Assembly: GCA_000434915.1 (NCBI GenBank)
Contig: FR882087.1
Location: 1-64,000, forward strand
Direction: 5' to 3'
DNA length: 64,000 nt
Origin: Ruminococcus sp. CAG:563
GTDB lineage: Bacteria; Bacillota; Clostridia; Oscillospirales; Acutalibacteraceae
In this document: piece after piece, positions 14,924 through 23,933 of the stretch
Layout of the letters: every line of letters begins with the position of its first letter
How positions within the stretch are numbered: position 1 is the first letter of the stretch
Translations under genes and position numbers: made by a program
The notes under the pieces: generated by a model
Database searches by the model: none
Seen by the model: the letters and a program-made list of their open reading frames with translations, nothing else
What the model was told of the DNA's origin: nothing

Positions 14924-17330
14924 TCCCTTTGCGTCAATGTTTTGGAACTCGGTCAAAAGGACACTGTTTGTTCCGATAGCGACGCTTGTTATGTTTATTC
15001 TCGCCATACTGACAGATTTTATAGCCGAATTACTCAGTGGGCCTGATTACTCCGTTAACGGATACAGCTATTACAACAAATACGGATATTTCTGGGACAA
15101 TATTTTTTCAAGCATAATACTCGTCGTTATAATCACTATTATTTTTGCAATCATCTCGGCAACTGTCCTATTCAGATTTGCGCAAAGCAAAAAGCAGGGC
15201 AACGTCATATTTTCGCTCGGTCTCAGCCGCAGGAAAATTTTCCTTGCAAAGTACCTCGGCGGAATTGTTCCGCTTGCGGCCGTTCTCACCTTTTCGGCAA
15301 TCATTGAAATCATTGTCAATCTTATTTCAGGCTATATCGTCAAATTCCCGACGATCCACCTTGCACTGATTTCGGTCGTTTCCATGCTCGGAACATACGT
15401 CCTCACCTTTACAATAGTGGCAGCGGCAATGGCTTTCTCGGGCAACATTGTCGAAGCGGGAATCTTCTCGGTCATAATCGCATTTTTTCCGAATTTTGCC
15501 GGAGTTTTCTTGGGCCATATGTGCAGAGTTTTTACTCATGGCGGCATTGAAACCTACAGCGGAGATTTAAACTTTTTTAATCCCTTCTTTGCTTCGTTCT
15601 TTATGACCTTCGAAAAAGGAGGCGATACGAGCAGTTATTTGGCAGGACTATATACCGGATTCAACAAATTAACGATTTATGACTGGTCGAGCACGATATC
15701 ATGCTTCGTCATCTCGGCAATAATTTTCGCAATAGCTTATTGGGTATTTCCGAAATGCAGAAATGAAATCAGCGGCTTTTTCGGCAAAGCTAAGGGTCTC
15801 AACGAAATCTGCGGCGCAATGGTCGGCTTCTATGTCGGTACAATCGTTTCAATGAACATGACCGAAAACCGCAGTTCCGTAATTGCATTCGTTTCATTCG
15901 TCTTAACTTTTATACTTGTGTATTTGGTATTCAAATTCATTTTCACCTACAAGCGAATGAAAAACATGAAGCAATCGGCAAAAAGGCTCGTTGCTTATGT
16001 TGCGGCCTTTGCCGTGATAACGGTCATTTTTTCAACGGGACTTTTCGGCTATTCTTCATACGTTCCCGACGCAAAAAAGGTTGGAAAAATTGATGTTTCT
16101 ATGGAAATTACCAACCCTTACGGAGCAGTCAATTATGAGGCCGCACTTCACCGTGATGAGGTTTACGGCTACGCTCCGATGACTAAGAGCACCGTTTCGT
16201 TCACCTCGAATCTTGTTGATATTATTCTTACGGGCGAATCAACCGGTTTGGGCTTTTATTTTCCATACTACACAGTCATAGACGGCAAAGAGATTGAACA
16301 GGTTGTAGAAATACACAAGACTCTCGCCAAGGAGGGCAAGCTCAAATCTAACGCCGATAACGTTTGCGGCTATAACATACTGATTGAATACACCCTCAAG
16401 AACGGTAAAACCGTTAAACGATTTTACGACACCGTCAGCACCGAGAGTGCAATTAAAGCACTTGGTCTCAGCGACCTTTCGGACTTCAAAAGCGGCATAC
16501 AGAATTACTTCGATTATCATGCCACATCAACCGGCATGATAGCAACAACCTCAAATTATCTTGACGGCTTCTGCATGCTGCCGAAGAATCTCAAAAGCTG
16601 CAAGTATGTTGACGGGCTGAAATACGACTTTATGAAAGCCATTCTCGCCGACCTTGAAAAGCAAAGTGCACAGCAGATTTATTTCCACAATCCCGAGGAC
16701 GAGCTTGGAGTTATCTATTTCCCTCGTGACACAGAGCTTTCGTCAATTCTCAACCTCGCAGATAACGAAATAATCGGCAGCGACGGTACAATCATCAATG
16801 TTGATACCGACAAAATAACAGGCACCGTAAAAGAGAGACGTGCCGATTTTCCGGATCTCCTCGGTACAAGTCTTTCAATCTCGTCGGATAAGTGCATCGT
16901 TGTCACAAAGGATATGACAAATATAATTAAATATCTCACTGACAAAAATCTTATGCAATACTTTAAATCCGACGTCACAGCCGATGATGTGAAAAGAATT
17001 AAAATCGCAACGAGAGCAGAAACAGTCGGCAAGAAAAACTCCGATATGCTTCCGATCTTTGCTGCCGGCTATGCCTCAGCCGATGAGATTGCACTGAACA
17101 ACACCATGAGCATACAGGCAAGCCATGACTTTGCAAACCACGTCGGCGGCTCGATAAAGGATAAATCCGCAATTCAAACGGTGCTTGACAACGCCCTGCT
17201 CTACGGCTACAACGGAAACGACGACCGTGTGGTTGAGGTAACATACAACGACGGTTCAATCGCAACCTATGCCATAAAGGCGGACGTTTACAGCAAGCTG
17301 AATATTAAACTAGGAGGGAGCAAGCTATGA
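14898..17330 (+). CDS. Large ABC permease with extracytoplasmic domain, copy 1
   Basis: The 810-residue product has an N-terminal membrane half (about 1-370). It includes NPFASMFWNSVKRTLFVPIA, FSLGLSRRKIFLAKYLGG (a cytoplasmic coupling-like motif) and several further helices, with a last helix near 365-385 (VAAFAVITVIFSTGLFGYS). A predicted extracytoplasmic domain of about 420 residues follows, including LKNGKTVKRFYDT and FHNPEDELGVIYF. The start at 14898 has GGAGG at 14884-14888. It is homologous along its full length to the next gene, so the pair probably forms a heterodimer. The substrate is unknown. Confidence 0.87.
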   Translation: MTLNKSSRNPFASMFWNSVKRTLFVPIATLVMFILAILTDFIAELLSGPDYSVNGYSYYNKYGYFWDNIFSSIILVVIITIIFAIISATVLFRFAQSKKQGNVIFSLGLSRRKIFLAKYLGGIVPLAAVLTFSAIIEIIVNLISGYIVKFPTIHLALISVVSMLGTYVLTFTIVAAAMAFSGNIVEAGIFSVIIAFFPNFAGVFLGHMCRVFTHGGIETYSGDLNFFNPFFASFFMTFEKGGDTSSYLAGLYTGFNKLTIYDWSSTISCFVISAIIFAIAYWVFPKCRNEISGFFGKAKGLNEICGAMVGFYVGTIVSMNMTENRSSVIAFVSFVLTFILVYLVFKFIFTYKRMKNMKQSAKRLVAYVAAFAVITVIFSTGLFGYSSYVPDAKKVGKIDVSMEITNPYGAVNYEAALHRDEVYGYAPMTKSTVSFTSNLVDIILTGESTGLGFYFPYYTVIDGKEIEQVVEIHKTLAKEGKLKSNADNVCGYNILIEYTLKNGKTVKRFYDTVSTESAIKALGLSDLSDFKSGIQNYFDYHATSTGMIATTSNYLDGFCMLPKNLKSCKYVDGLKYDFMKAILADLEKQSAQQIYFHNPEDELGVIYFPRDTELSSILNLADNEIIGSDGTIINVDTDKITGTVKERRADFPDLLGTSLSISSDKCIVVTKDMTNIIKYLTDKNLMQYFKSDVTADDVKRIKIATRAETVGKKNSDMLPIFAAGYASADEIALNNTMSIQASHDFANHVGGSIKDKSAIQTVLDNALLYGYNGNDDRVVEVTYNDGSIATYAIKADVYSKLNIKLGGSKL

Positions 17331-19852
17331 AATATAAAAATACAGCGGCAGGGCCTTTCTCGGCACTGTTTAGAAATTCTTTCATAAAAACCTGTTTTGT
17401 TCCGATAATCACTTTTCTTGCGCTGTTCATGTCAACTCTTGTTAACTACATCGGCATGAAAGCGTTCCATACATTTCAAAACTCACAATTTGAAAAGGAC
17501 AGATTCTTCGGCTTTTTCTGGAACGATGTGGGCGACAGTGCCGTATTCGCCGAGGTGCTGATTATACTCGGCGGAGTTCTCGCCGGAATAATCCTTTTCT
17601 CATTCGCTCCGAGCAAGAAGCAATGCAACGTCATCTTTTCGCTCGGCATGAGCAGAAGAAAAATTTTCCTTGCGAAATATCTCGGCGGACTTCTCCCCTT
17701 CTGCGCCGCCGTCATTATTGCCGCATTCTTTGAGCTTGTGGCTGTATTCGGCGTCGGTTATTCGCCGAATGCCGCAATAATCAAAATAGCGGTTTACTGG
17801 GTAGTCAGCTTTATCGGAATATACTCTATCTCGTTCACGATAACCTCGGCGGCAATCGCCTATACGGGAAATATCGTTGAAGGACTGATCTTCACCGTCA
17901 TAATCGCTATGCTTCCAATGGCTGCCGGTGTGCTTTTTGGCGAGATGAGAGGCTTCTACACCGTCGGCGGAATAGGTTTATATGAGGGTGACTGGAACTT
18001 CTTCAGCCCTTACCTTTATATGTTCAGATTTTTAATTACGGACGCATATAGTGCTCCGGAGCAATATAGCGAAGGCTCGAACATGCTCTTAAGCAGATAT
18101 ATGATTTATTTTACATTCAATAAAAACGGCGCACCGTTCTATAACCTCACAATTTCCGAATATTCGGGCGCAATAATGGATATCATCTATGCCGCAATAA
18201 TTTTTGCAATTGCTTTTCTCGCTTTTCCAAAGCGCAGAAACGAAATCAGCGGTTCTTTCGGCAGAGCAAAGGGCACCAACGAAATCTGTGCGGCACTTGC
18301 GGGAATATATGTCATGGTTTTCGGAATGCATAGCATTATCAGAAGCATGTTTGACACGGAAAGAGGAAGCTTTCTTACCTTCCTTTGCTCAATCGGCTTC
18401 TTTATTGTGTCGTATTTCGTTTTCAAAATGATCTTCGCTCATAAGCGTAAGCTGATAATAAAATCCACGCTCAAAAGAATACCGTGCTATATCGTTTCGA
18501 TAGCGATAGTGACAACCGTTTTCTCCACCGGACTTTTCGGCTACGCTTCAAGGATACCGAATGCCGAGGACATTGATTCAATCGAGTTTTCTTCTACAAT
18601 CTCCAATCCTTACAGCAGCGTTAACGATAGCAATGCCCTTCATCGCCGTCCGATTTACGGCTATGAATCAATGGATGCTTACATGGGTTACTCAAGCACC
18701 GGAGGCTACGACAGGTTCTTTTACGGCAGCGGTTATCAGAATATATACTATCCCACATATTCGGTTGACGACGAGAGCATGATTCACAGGCTGATTGAGA
18801 TTCACAGAAGCTTTGTTCAAAAGGGTCATATCAAGAGCACGGCTTCGGACACCTGTGCAATGAACTTCCAGATAGTTTATACGCTCAAAAACGGCAAAAC
18901 AATCAAGCGTTACTACAGCGTAACAACGGAAGAAAACGCAAAGAGAATCATGGGACTTTGCGATACGACGGTTGCCAAGAGCGGAATTGAAAATTTCTTT
19001 GAATCCAAGTCGGATTATTACTATACAAGCGATGATTTCCTCAGCGAAATACCGAATGAATTGAATACCGAATATTATTTCTATCTCTATTCAAAGTATC
19101 TTAAAGACAGTTACCGCTGCGGCATGATAACCGATGAGCTGAAAAAGGCGGTGCTGAAAGATCTCGAAAATCAGACGGCAAACGATATTTTCTTCCACAA
19201 GCCCGAAGATGAGCTGGGCGTTATCAGCTTCGGAATCGGCAATAATTTCGTAGACGATTTGCCCGATAATTATTACTGCAACGAATATGGGGATATTATT
19301 GACAGATATTCAGCTGAAATTGTAAAAGATAAAACTCTGCAAACAGAACAGGCTCAGGCATCAATGAAGCTTACCGACCTGACATCAAACGCTATGGGAA
19401 CCGAACCGAAATCGTTTGTTATAACAAAAACTATGACGAACACGATAAAATATCTCACGGACAACGGATACATGAAGTATCTTGAGTCAAAAATCACGGC
19501 AAGCGACGTCAAGAGCATGAAGCTTTGCACGAAATCGGAGTCCGTCGGCAAGACCAATGCCGATATGCTGCCGATTTTCACAGGCGGATATAACAGCGTT
19601 GCGGATATAAAGAAATTTGATTCGGAAACGGACTATTATTACGGCAATTCTCCCGAATTAAGCCCCCATTATATCAAGAAAAACGTGCCAAACGAGATAA
19701 CGAACAAGTCAACTATCCAGAAGGTGCTTGACAATTCATTCCTCTACGGCTACTGCGGCAACGATTATCGAATTGCCGAAATAACCTTCAACGACGGCTC
19801 GATCGCAACCTATTGCATCACCGGCGAGGTTTACGAAAAGCTGATGAAGTAA
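17327..19852 (+). CDS. Large ABC permease with extracytoplasmic domain, copy 2
   Basis: The 841-residue paralogue of the preceding permease overlaps it by ATGA. Shared landmarks include FSLGMSRRKIFLAKYLGG, RNEISGSFGRAKGTNEIC, VFSTGLFGYASRIPNAE, LKNGKTIKRYYS, FHKPEDELGVISF and ADMLPIFTGGYNS. Both permeases end with a YGY.GND(Y/D)R(I/V)(A/V)E(I/V)T(F/Y)NDGSIATY motif. The domain order is the same: membrane half, then a soluble half on the outside. It probably assembles with copy 1 and the ATPase. Confidence 0.87.
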   Translation: MKYKNTAAGPFSALFRNSFIKTCFVPIITFLALFMSTLVNYIGMKAFHTFQNSQFEKDRFFGFFWNDVGDSAVFAEVLIILGGVLAGIILFSFAPSKKQCNVIFSLGMSRRKIFLAKYLGGLLPFCAAVIIAAFFELVAVFGVGYSPNAAIIKIAVYWVVSFIGIYSISFTITSAAIAYTGNIVEGLIFTVIIAMLPMAAGVLFGEMRGFYTVGGIGLYEGDWNFFSPYLYMFRFLITDAYSAPEQYSEGSNMLLSRYMIYFTFNKNGAPFYNLTISEYSGAIMDIIYAAIIFAIAFLAFPKRRNEISGSFGRAKGTNEICAALAGIYVMVFGMHSIIRSMFDTERGSFLTFLCSIGFFIVSYFVFKMIFAHKRKLIIKSTLKRIPCYIVSIAIVTTVFSTGLFGYASRIPNAEDIDSIEFSSTISNPYSSVNDSNALHRRPIYGYESMDAYMGYSSTGGYDRFFYGSGYQNIYYPTYSVDDESMIHRLIEIHRSFVQKGHIKSTASDTCAMNFQIVYTLKNGKTIKRYYSVTTEENAKRIMGLCDTTVAKSGIENFFESKSDYYYTSDDFLSEIPNELNTEYYFYLYSKYLKDSYRCGMITDELKKAVLKDLENQTANDIFFHKPEDELGVISFGIGNNFVDDLPDNYYCNEYGDIIDRYSAEIVKDKTLQTEQAQASMKLTDLTSNAMGTEPKSFVITKTMTNTIKYLTDNGYMKYLESKITASDVKSMKLCTKSESVGKTNADMLPIFTGGYNSVADIKKFDSETDYYYGNSPELSPHYIKKNVPNEITNKSTIQKVLDNSFLYGYCGNDYRIAEITFNDGSIATYCITGEVYEKLMK

Positions 19853-20126
19853 CCGTCTCGGTACAGGAACAATCTCACCTCCCCTGCAGACAATAAAAAA
19901 GCAGATTGAAGAAAAATCCAAGGGTCGATGCGTTCCGCACCCTACGACGAGGTTCAATAAAGGCACATTTCGTAGGTGTCGATGAACCACATCGACCCAA
20001 GCTTAGAAGAAGCTCTGTAGGCTCCCTTTTAGGCCTCCACCGAAAAAGGCAGGCAAATGACATCTTCAAGCACAAAATCATATATCATTCTAAAAGAGTT
20101 TAACCTATCATTATTAAGGTGATAAA
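19853..20126. repeat. Gene-free region with partial copy R3 of the dispersed repeat
   Basis: GGGTCGATGCGTTCCGCACCCTACGA (about 19922-19947) is a degraded module A, and CGTAGGTGTCGATGAACC...CATCGACCCAAG (19971-20001) is module B. No terminator with a good T-run was seen for the ABC operon. No gene is supported. Confidence 0.7.
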
Positions 20127-20801
20127 ATGAAGTTCAAAATCAAGAAAAAGCAAAGAAATATTATCATTGCAGCCGTAGTTTTGGCGACGGTCGTCATTGC
20201 CGTTTGCGTACACAGCGGAGTTTTCAGGCCGAAGTACACCTACTCGGGGGACCCGTATGTTTGCCTTGATGCCGGCCACGGAGAGAACGATGTCGGCGCA
20301 GCTAACGGCGACCGTTACGAAAAAGACGACGACCTCAAGCTGACGTTAAAAATTAAAGAGAAGCTTGAAGCAATGGGCATCAAGGTTTATCTCACCCGTG
20401 ACGATGACTCGGACGTTACGCTTGCCGAGCGCTGCAAGTCGGCGAACAAGAAGCATTGCACGCTCTTCATCAGCGTTCACAGGAATTCCGCCGAGGATAA
20501 AAAGGCAAACGGAATCGAAGCGTGGGTTTCGAGAAATCCCAAGGGCGACGAATACACGCTCGCCGAAAATCTTGTTGCAAATATCTGCAAGCTGACTGGT
20601 CAGCAGAACCGTGGGATAAAAAAAGGTTTTCGTGACAATTCATTCGGCGACTACTATATAAATTCCGACACCGATATGCCCTCGCTTCTTCTTGAGGTCG
20701 GATTTATCACCAATGATAATGACAACAAAGCCTTTGACGAAAAGCTCGACGAGACCGCCGAGACGATAGCAAAAACCATTTACGACCACGTTCAAAAATA
20801 A
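20127..20801 (+). CDS. N-acetylmuramoyl-L-alanine amidase (Amidase_3)
   Basis: The 224-residue product has an N-terminal membrane anchor (about 11-30) and a zinc amidase domain. Motifs are VCLDAGHGENDVGAANG (zinc His and following Glu region), LYLTRDDDSDVTLAERCKSAN-like segments, FISVHRNSAEDKKANGIEAWV (second His) and LLLEVGFITNDNDN (catalytic Glu). It cleaves the amide bond between MurNAc and L-Ala in peptidoglycan outside the membrane. There are no SH3 or cell-wall repeats, so it is a minimal anchored amidase. AAGGTGAT at 20118-20125 sets the start. Confidence 0.94.
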   Translation: MKFKIKKKQRNIIIAAVVLATVVIAVCVHSGVFRPKYTYSGDPYVCLDAGHGENDVGAANGDRYEKDDDLKLTLKIKEKLEAMGIKVYLTRDDDSDVTLAERCKSANKKHCTLFISVHRNSAEDKKANGIEAWVSRNPKGDEYTLAENLVANICKLTGQQNRGIKKGFRDNSFGDYYINSDTDMPSLLLEVGFITNDNDNKAFDEKLDETAETIAKTIYDHVQK

Positions 20802-20805
20802 CATG

Positions 20806-20842
20806 AGACCGTTTCATTTTTCATGATGAAACGGTCTTTTTT
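20806..20842 (+). terminator. Terminator of the amidase gene
   Basis: AGACCGTTTCAT (20806-20817) pairs perfectly with ATGAAACGGTCT (20826-20837), followed by a T-run to 20842. Confidence 0.95.
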
Positions 20843-20899
20843 CTCTCTTTATATTGCATTTTTCGCCGCTTGTGCTATAATATCAAATCGGTGATAATT

Positions 20900-21547
20900 A
20901 TGAAATACAATACATATATTTTTGACCTTGACGGAACGCTTCTTGACACATTGCAGGATTTGGCAAATGCCGTTAACTATGCAATGCGTCAAATGAATTA
21001 TCCCGAAAGGACGATTGACGAGGTTCGCCGATTCATCGGCAACGGAATAAGACTGCTGATAAAGCGTGCCTCTCCGCAGGACATTTCCTCGGAGGATTAT
21101 GACAAAACGCTTGCGATTTTCACGGCATACTACCTTGACCATATCGCAGACTTCACAAAGCCGTATGACGGCATTATCGACGTTATAAAGACGCTCAAGC
21201 AGAACGGCTGCAAGGTTGCCGTTGTGTCGAACAAAGCCGATGAGGCGGCCAAAAAGGTGGTTGAAGATTTCTTCGGCAACATCTTCGACCTTGTTATCGG
21301 CAAGATGGATCGCTTTCCGTCAAAGCCTGCACCCGATTCGGTGCTTTATGTTATCGAATCACTCGGAGCGGACAAGGCAAAATGCGTTTACTCCGGAGAT
21401 TCGGAGGTCGACGTTCAGACGGCTCACAATGCCGGACTTCCCTGCGTCGGCGTAACATGGGGCAACCGTGACGTTTCCGAGCTTATTGCCGCCGGTGCGG
21501 AATATATTGCCGAAAGGCCTCAGGAAATTATCGAAAAAACCAAATAA
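20900..21547 (+). CDS. HAD-family phosphatase (phosphoglycolate phosphatase-like)
   Basis: The 215-residue product has HAD motif I FDLDGTLLDT with the nucleophile Asp, a helical cap (about 17-85), motif II VVSNKA, motif III Lys in FPSKPAPDSV and motif IV YSGDSEVDVQTA. It is a class IA hydrolase, closest to Gph/PGP-type enzymes that remove phosphoglycolate or small sugar phosphates. The ATG at 20900 follows GGTGAT at 20890-20895. It is probably monocistronic, with a terminator on each side. Confidence 0.9.
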   Translation: MKYNTYIFDLDGTLLDTLQDLANAVNYAMRQMNYPERTIDEVRRFIGNGIRLLIKRASPQDISSEDYDKTLAIFTAYYLDHIADFTKPYDGIIDVIKTLKQNGCKVAVVSNKADEAAKKVVEDFFGNIFDLVIGKMDRFPSKPAPDSVLYVIESLGADKAKCVYSGDSEVDVQTAHNAGLPCVGVTWGNRDVSELIAAGAEYIAERPQEIIEKTK

Positions 21548-21597
21548 AAAGTGACTGCTGCATTTAGCGCAGACCAAAGAGCAAAAAACAAATAGAA

Positions 21598-21662
21598 AAG
21601 GCTATAATACACAACCGGTGATTTAATTAACCGATTAAATGTGGATTATAGCCTTATTTTTG
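21598..21662 (+). terminator. Terminator after the HAD phosphatase
   Basis: AAGGCTATAAT with CACA (21598-21613) pairs with TGTG and ATTATAGCCTT (21640-21656). An inner AACCGGT/ACCGATT stem is present and the T-run ATTTTTG follows. Confidence 0.85.
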
Positions 21663-21800
21663 TGATTGTTAATAGAGTTTTGCTCTTTTAAACGCTTTTA
21701 GCTCTCTCGCAGTACACAAGTACAGCTTCGTGGCAAAGAAAACGCTTTCTGCATCTAAATGCAACAGACCCTTTTTCTTCATTTGAAATCAGGTCTTTAT

Positions 21801-22646
21801 TCAAAAACTAAACGTTCCGTAATACGACGTTTCGCCTTTTTCGGTTATCTTGTCAACCTTGCCGTTTTTCTGCTTCATTGTAAATTCAGAGCTGTACGGT
21901 GTTTTAATGTTCAGCTCTTTCACTCGGCCGTTAGCGTCAGTTACCGCCTCAATGACCGTGCCGCTGTAAGTGACGCTTCCCGACGTGTAATTCTTGATTT
22001 CCGTGCCGTCCAAACCGAATTCAAACGGGAAGCCGCCGGCCGTATTGTATACCGGGTCCTTTTTCACGTCAACCTTTTCCGATTTCAGAACAAGTCTGAT
22101 TTTCATTCCGCTTGACAGCTTCGTAACGGTTGCCGAGCTGAGCATATTCTCCGTGAGCTTTGTGTCCGGACCGTAAACCCATGCGGGATTGTCGTTCTCG
22201 TCAACGCCGTTTTTAAATTTGCCTGTCGTTGTGTTCGGACCGGTTTTAATCTCTTCGGATTTACCGTTGAAAGTATATGTTCCCGTTTCGTACTGCGTAA
22301 CGGTAGCCGTCTTCACCTGCTGATAGGTCTTGGCAAGCGAGGCATTATAGGTCTTGACAATTTCGCTCTTAACCGTAGATGTATCGTCCGCCGACTCAAG
22401 TCCGACGGAAACTCTGAGAATTTTCAATGCGTCGGAGGAATTAATTCTACCGTCCTTGTTAACATCGGCATTTGCTTTGTTGAAATTTTTCACGCTGATT
22501 CCGACGCTGTATTGAAGCACGCCGAGAGCATCGGCGGAATTGATTTGTCCGTCGGAGTTAACGTCGCCGAGCAGTGCCGCCGACGAGCTGACGGTCAAAG
22601 CCGCCGCAAGTGAAATTGCAGAAAGAATTGAAAGAAATTTTTTCAT
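21801..22646 (-). CDS. Secreted protein with N-terminal dockerin
   Basis: The 281-residue product has a signal peptide (1-24) and a dockerin at about 26-84 (GDVNSDGQINSADAL; ADVNKDGRINSSDAL). A 195-residue beta-rich domain of unknown function follows, ending in YYGTFSF. AGGAG at 22653-22657 supports the ATG. The architecture matches the dockerin protein at 640-1629: an early dockerin, a helical stretch, then a beta domain with an aromatic tail. There is no catalytic motif. It sits downstream of a DUF6054 gene, which may be co-transcribed. Confidence 0.9.
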   Translation of the reverse strand: MKKFLSILSAISLAAALTVSSSAALLGDVNSDGQINSADALGVLQYSVGISVKNFNKANADVNKDGRINSSDALKILRVSVGLESADDTSTVKSEIVKTYNASLAKTYQQVKTATVTQYETGTYTFNGKSEEIKTGPNTTTGKFKNGVDENDNPAWVYGPDTKLTENMLSSATVTKLSSGMKIRLVLKSEKVDVKKDPVYNTAGGFPFEFGLDGTEIKNYTSGSVTYSGTVIEAVTDANGRVKELNIKTPYSSEFTMKQKNGKVDKITEKGETSYYGTFSF

Positions 22647-22659
22647 TTAATTTACTCCT

Positions 22660-22992
22660 TTATGTGAATTGTTCAACCGTATCACGAATAGTATCGAGGA
22701 ATGCGTCCTCGCCCCATGTATTGATTTTAAAGAAAACCGCCTGGCTTCCGCCCGAGCTTATCGCCGTGAGATGCACATCGTTTCCGCAAGCGAAAAGCGT
22801 AACACTCAGGCTGACCCGGTTGCCGCCGATGTAGCTGTAACGCTCATAAACCTTGACCGAGCAAGCGCAGTTTCCTTTCTCGCAATACGATTCGTCCTCG
22901 ACCGAGGCCGAGATGCTTTTGTTAACCGCACTGTCGATGGCTTTGCTGATTTCAAGCAAAGATCCGTGAAGGTCACATTCAAGCATTGCCAT
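22660..22992 (-). CDS. DUF6054 family protein
   Basis: The 110-residue product matches the DUF6054 pattern: CSVKVYERYSYIGGNRVSLSVTL, then ISSGGSQAVFFKINTWGE and a C-terminal helix. There is no signal peptide, so it is probably cytosolic; function is unknown. AAGGAG seven bases before the ATG at 22992 rules out the longer reading from 23016. Its start overlaps the end of the upstream isomerase by 14 bases, so they are translationally coupled. Confidence 0.8.
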   Translation of the reverse strand: MAMLECDLHGSLLEISKAIDSAVNKSISASVEDESYCEKGNCACSVKVYERYSYIGGNRVSLSVTLFACGNDVHLTAISSGGSQAVFFKINTWGEDAFLDTIRDTVEQFT

Positions 22993-23869
22993 AAATTTTC
23001 TCCTTTTTGTTTTCAATTTTCTTTATAAGATTCCTGCCGATATCGTGCAGAAGCTTATATGCCGCCGGGAATACCTCATCGGGAAAATTGACAAGAAAAT
23101 CATCAGATTCGAATGTGAAATCGCCCTTATAATCAATATCGGCAAGAGCCTGCGTGATCTCCTCCCAGTCGAGGTCGAAGAAATATGGCGGACAATGCCT
23201 GTCCTCAAGATAATCGTTGTCATGGACGTGCAAACAGCCGACATAATCATGGCCGAGAGTCCTGAGCATCTCGGGAGCCGTCGTTCCGACAAGTCCTGCA
23301 TGGCCGATATCGACGCAAGCGGTGAAATACTTCGGGTCGAGCATATCCATCATTGCTCTGAACTCCTCGCCGACGCTGCAAATATTCGGAATAATACAAT
23401 GTCTGCGTCGGTCTCTGCCGAACATATTCTCGCATGCGATTTTTATATTGTACTCCTTGCAAAGCGGAATGAGATTATTGTAAAACTCGGCGTTAAGCTC
23501 AAGATTTCTCCTGCTGTCTTTGCCGTAATAAGTCGGATGAATTACAATGTTTTTCGCTCCGAGAGTACCTGCGATTTCTATTGAACGCTTGATTTTTTCA
23601 AGAATCACAGTATTGTATGTATCCTCCCCGACTTTGAAGCTTGGGAAAGGCGCATGAGCCTGATTGAAGTATTTTCCATAGCTTTCGGCAATTTTCTTCA
23701 CTTCAAGTACATGCTCAAGATATGAAGGCTGATTGAGGATATAATCGTCGTCCTGCATACGGAACATTGAATAATCCAATGCGTCAAAGCCTGCCTCGCA
23801 TATCATGCGAACACATTTTTCGTCACCTAAGCGTTTTGAACCCACTTCAGTCTGAGTTGATAATACCAT
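22979..23869 (-). CDS. Sugar phosphate isomerase/epimerase (TIM barrel)
   Basis: The 296-residue product belongs to the xylose isomerase-like TIM barrel superfamily. Likely metal ligand regions are IVIHPTYYG, KIACENMFG (Glu), FTACVDIGHAGL (Asp, His), CLHVHDNDY (His, Asp) and FTFESDDF (Glu). Members isomerise or epimerise free sugars or sugar acids. AAAGGAC at 23879-23885 fits the ATG at 23869 (MVLSTQTEVG) rather than the TTG at 23878. It lies downstream of a GH2 beta-galactosidase, which suggests a carbohydrate role; the substrate is unknown. Confidence 0.9.
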   Translation of the reverse strand: MVLSTQTEVGSKRLGDEKCVRMICEAGFDALDYSMFRMQDDDYILNQPSYLEHVLEVKKIAESYGKYFNQAHAPFPSFKVGEDTYNTVILEKIKRSIEIAGTLGAKNIVIHPTYYGKDSRRNLELNAEFYNNLIPLCKEYNIKIACENMFGRDRRRHCIIPNICSVGEEFRAMMDMLDPKYFTACVDIGHAGLVGTTAPEMLRTLGHDYVGCLHVHDNDYLEDRHCPPYFFDLDWEEITQALADIDYKGDFTFESDDFLVNFPDEVFPAAYKLLHDIGRNLIKKIENKKEKIYGNA

Positions 23870-23933
23870 TATAATCAAGTCCTTTCGATTTTGGTTTAAA
23901 AAGCGGTGGGATCAGTTTAAATCCGGCAAGAAC

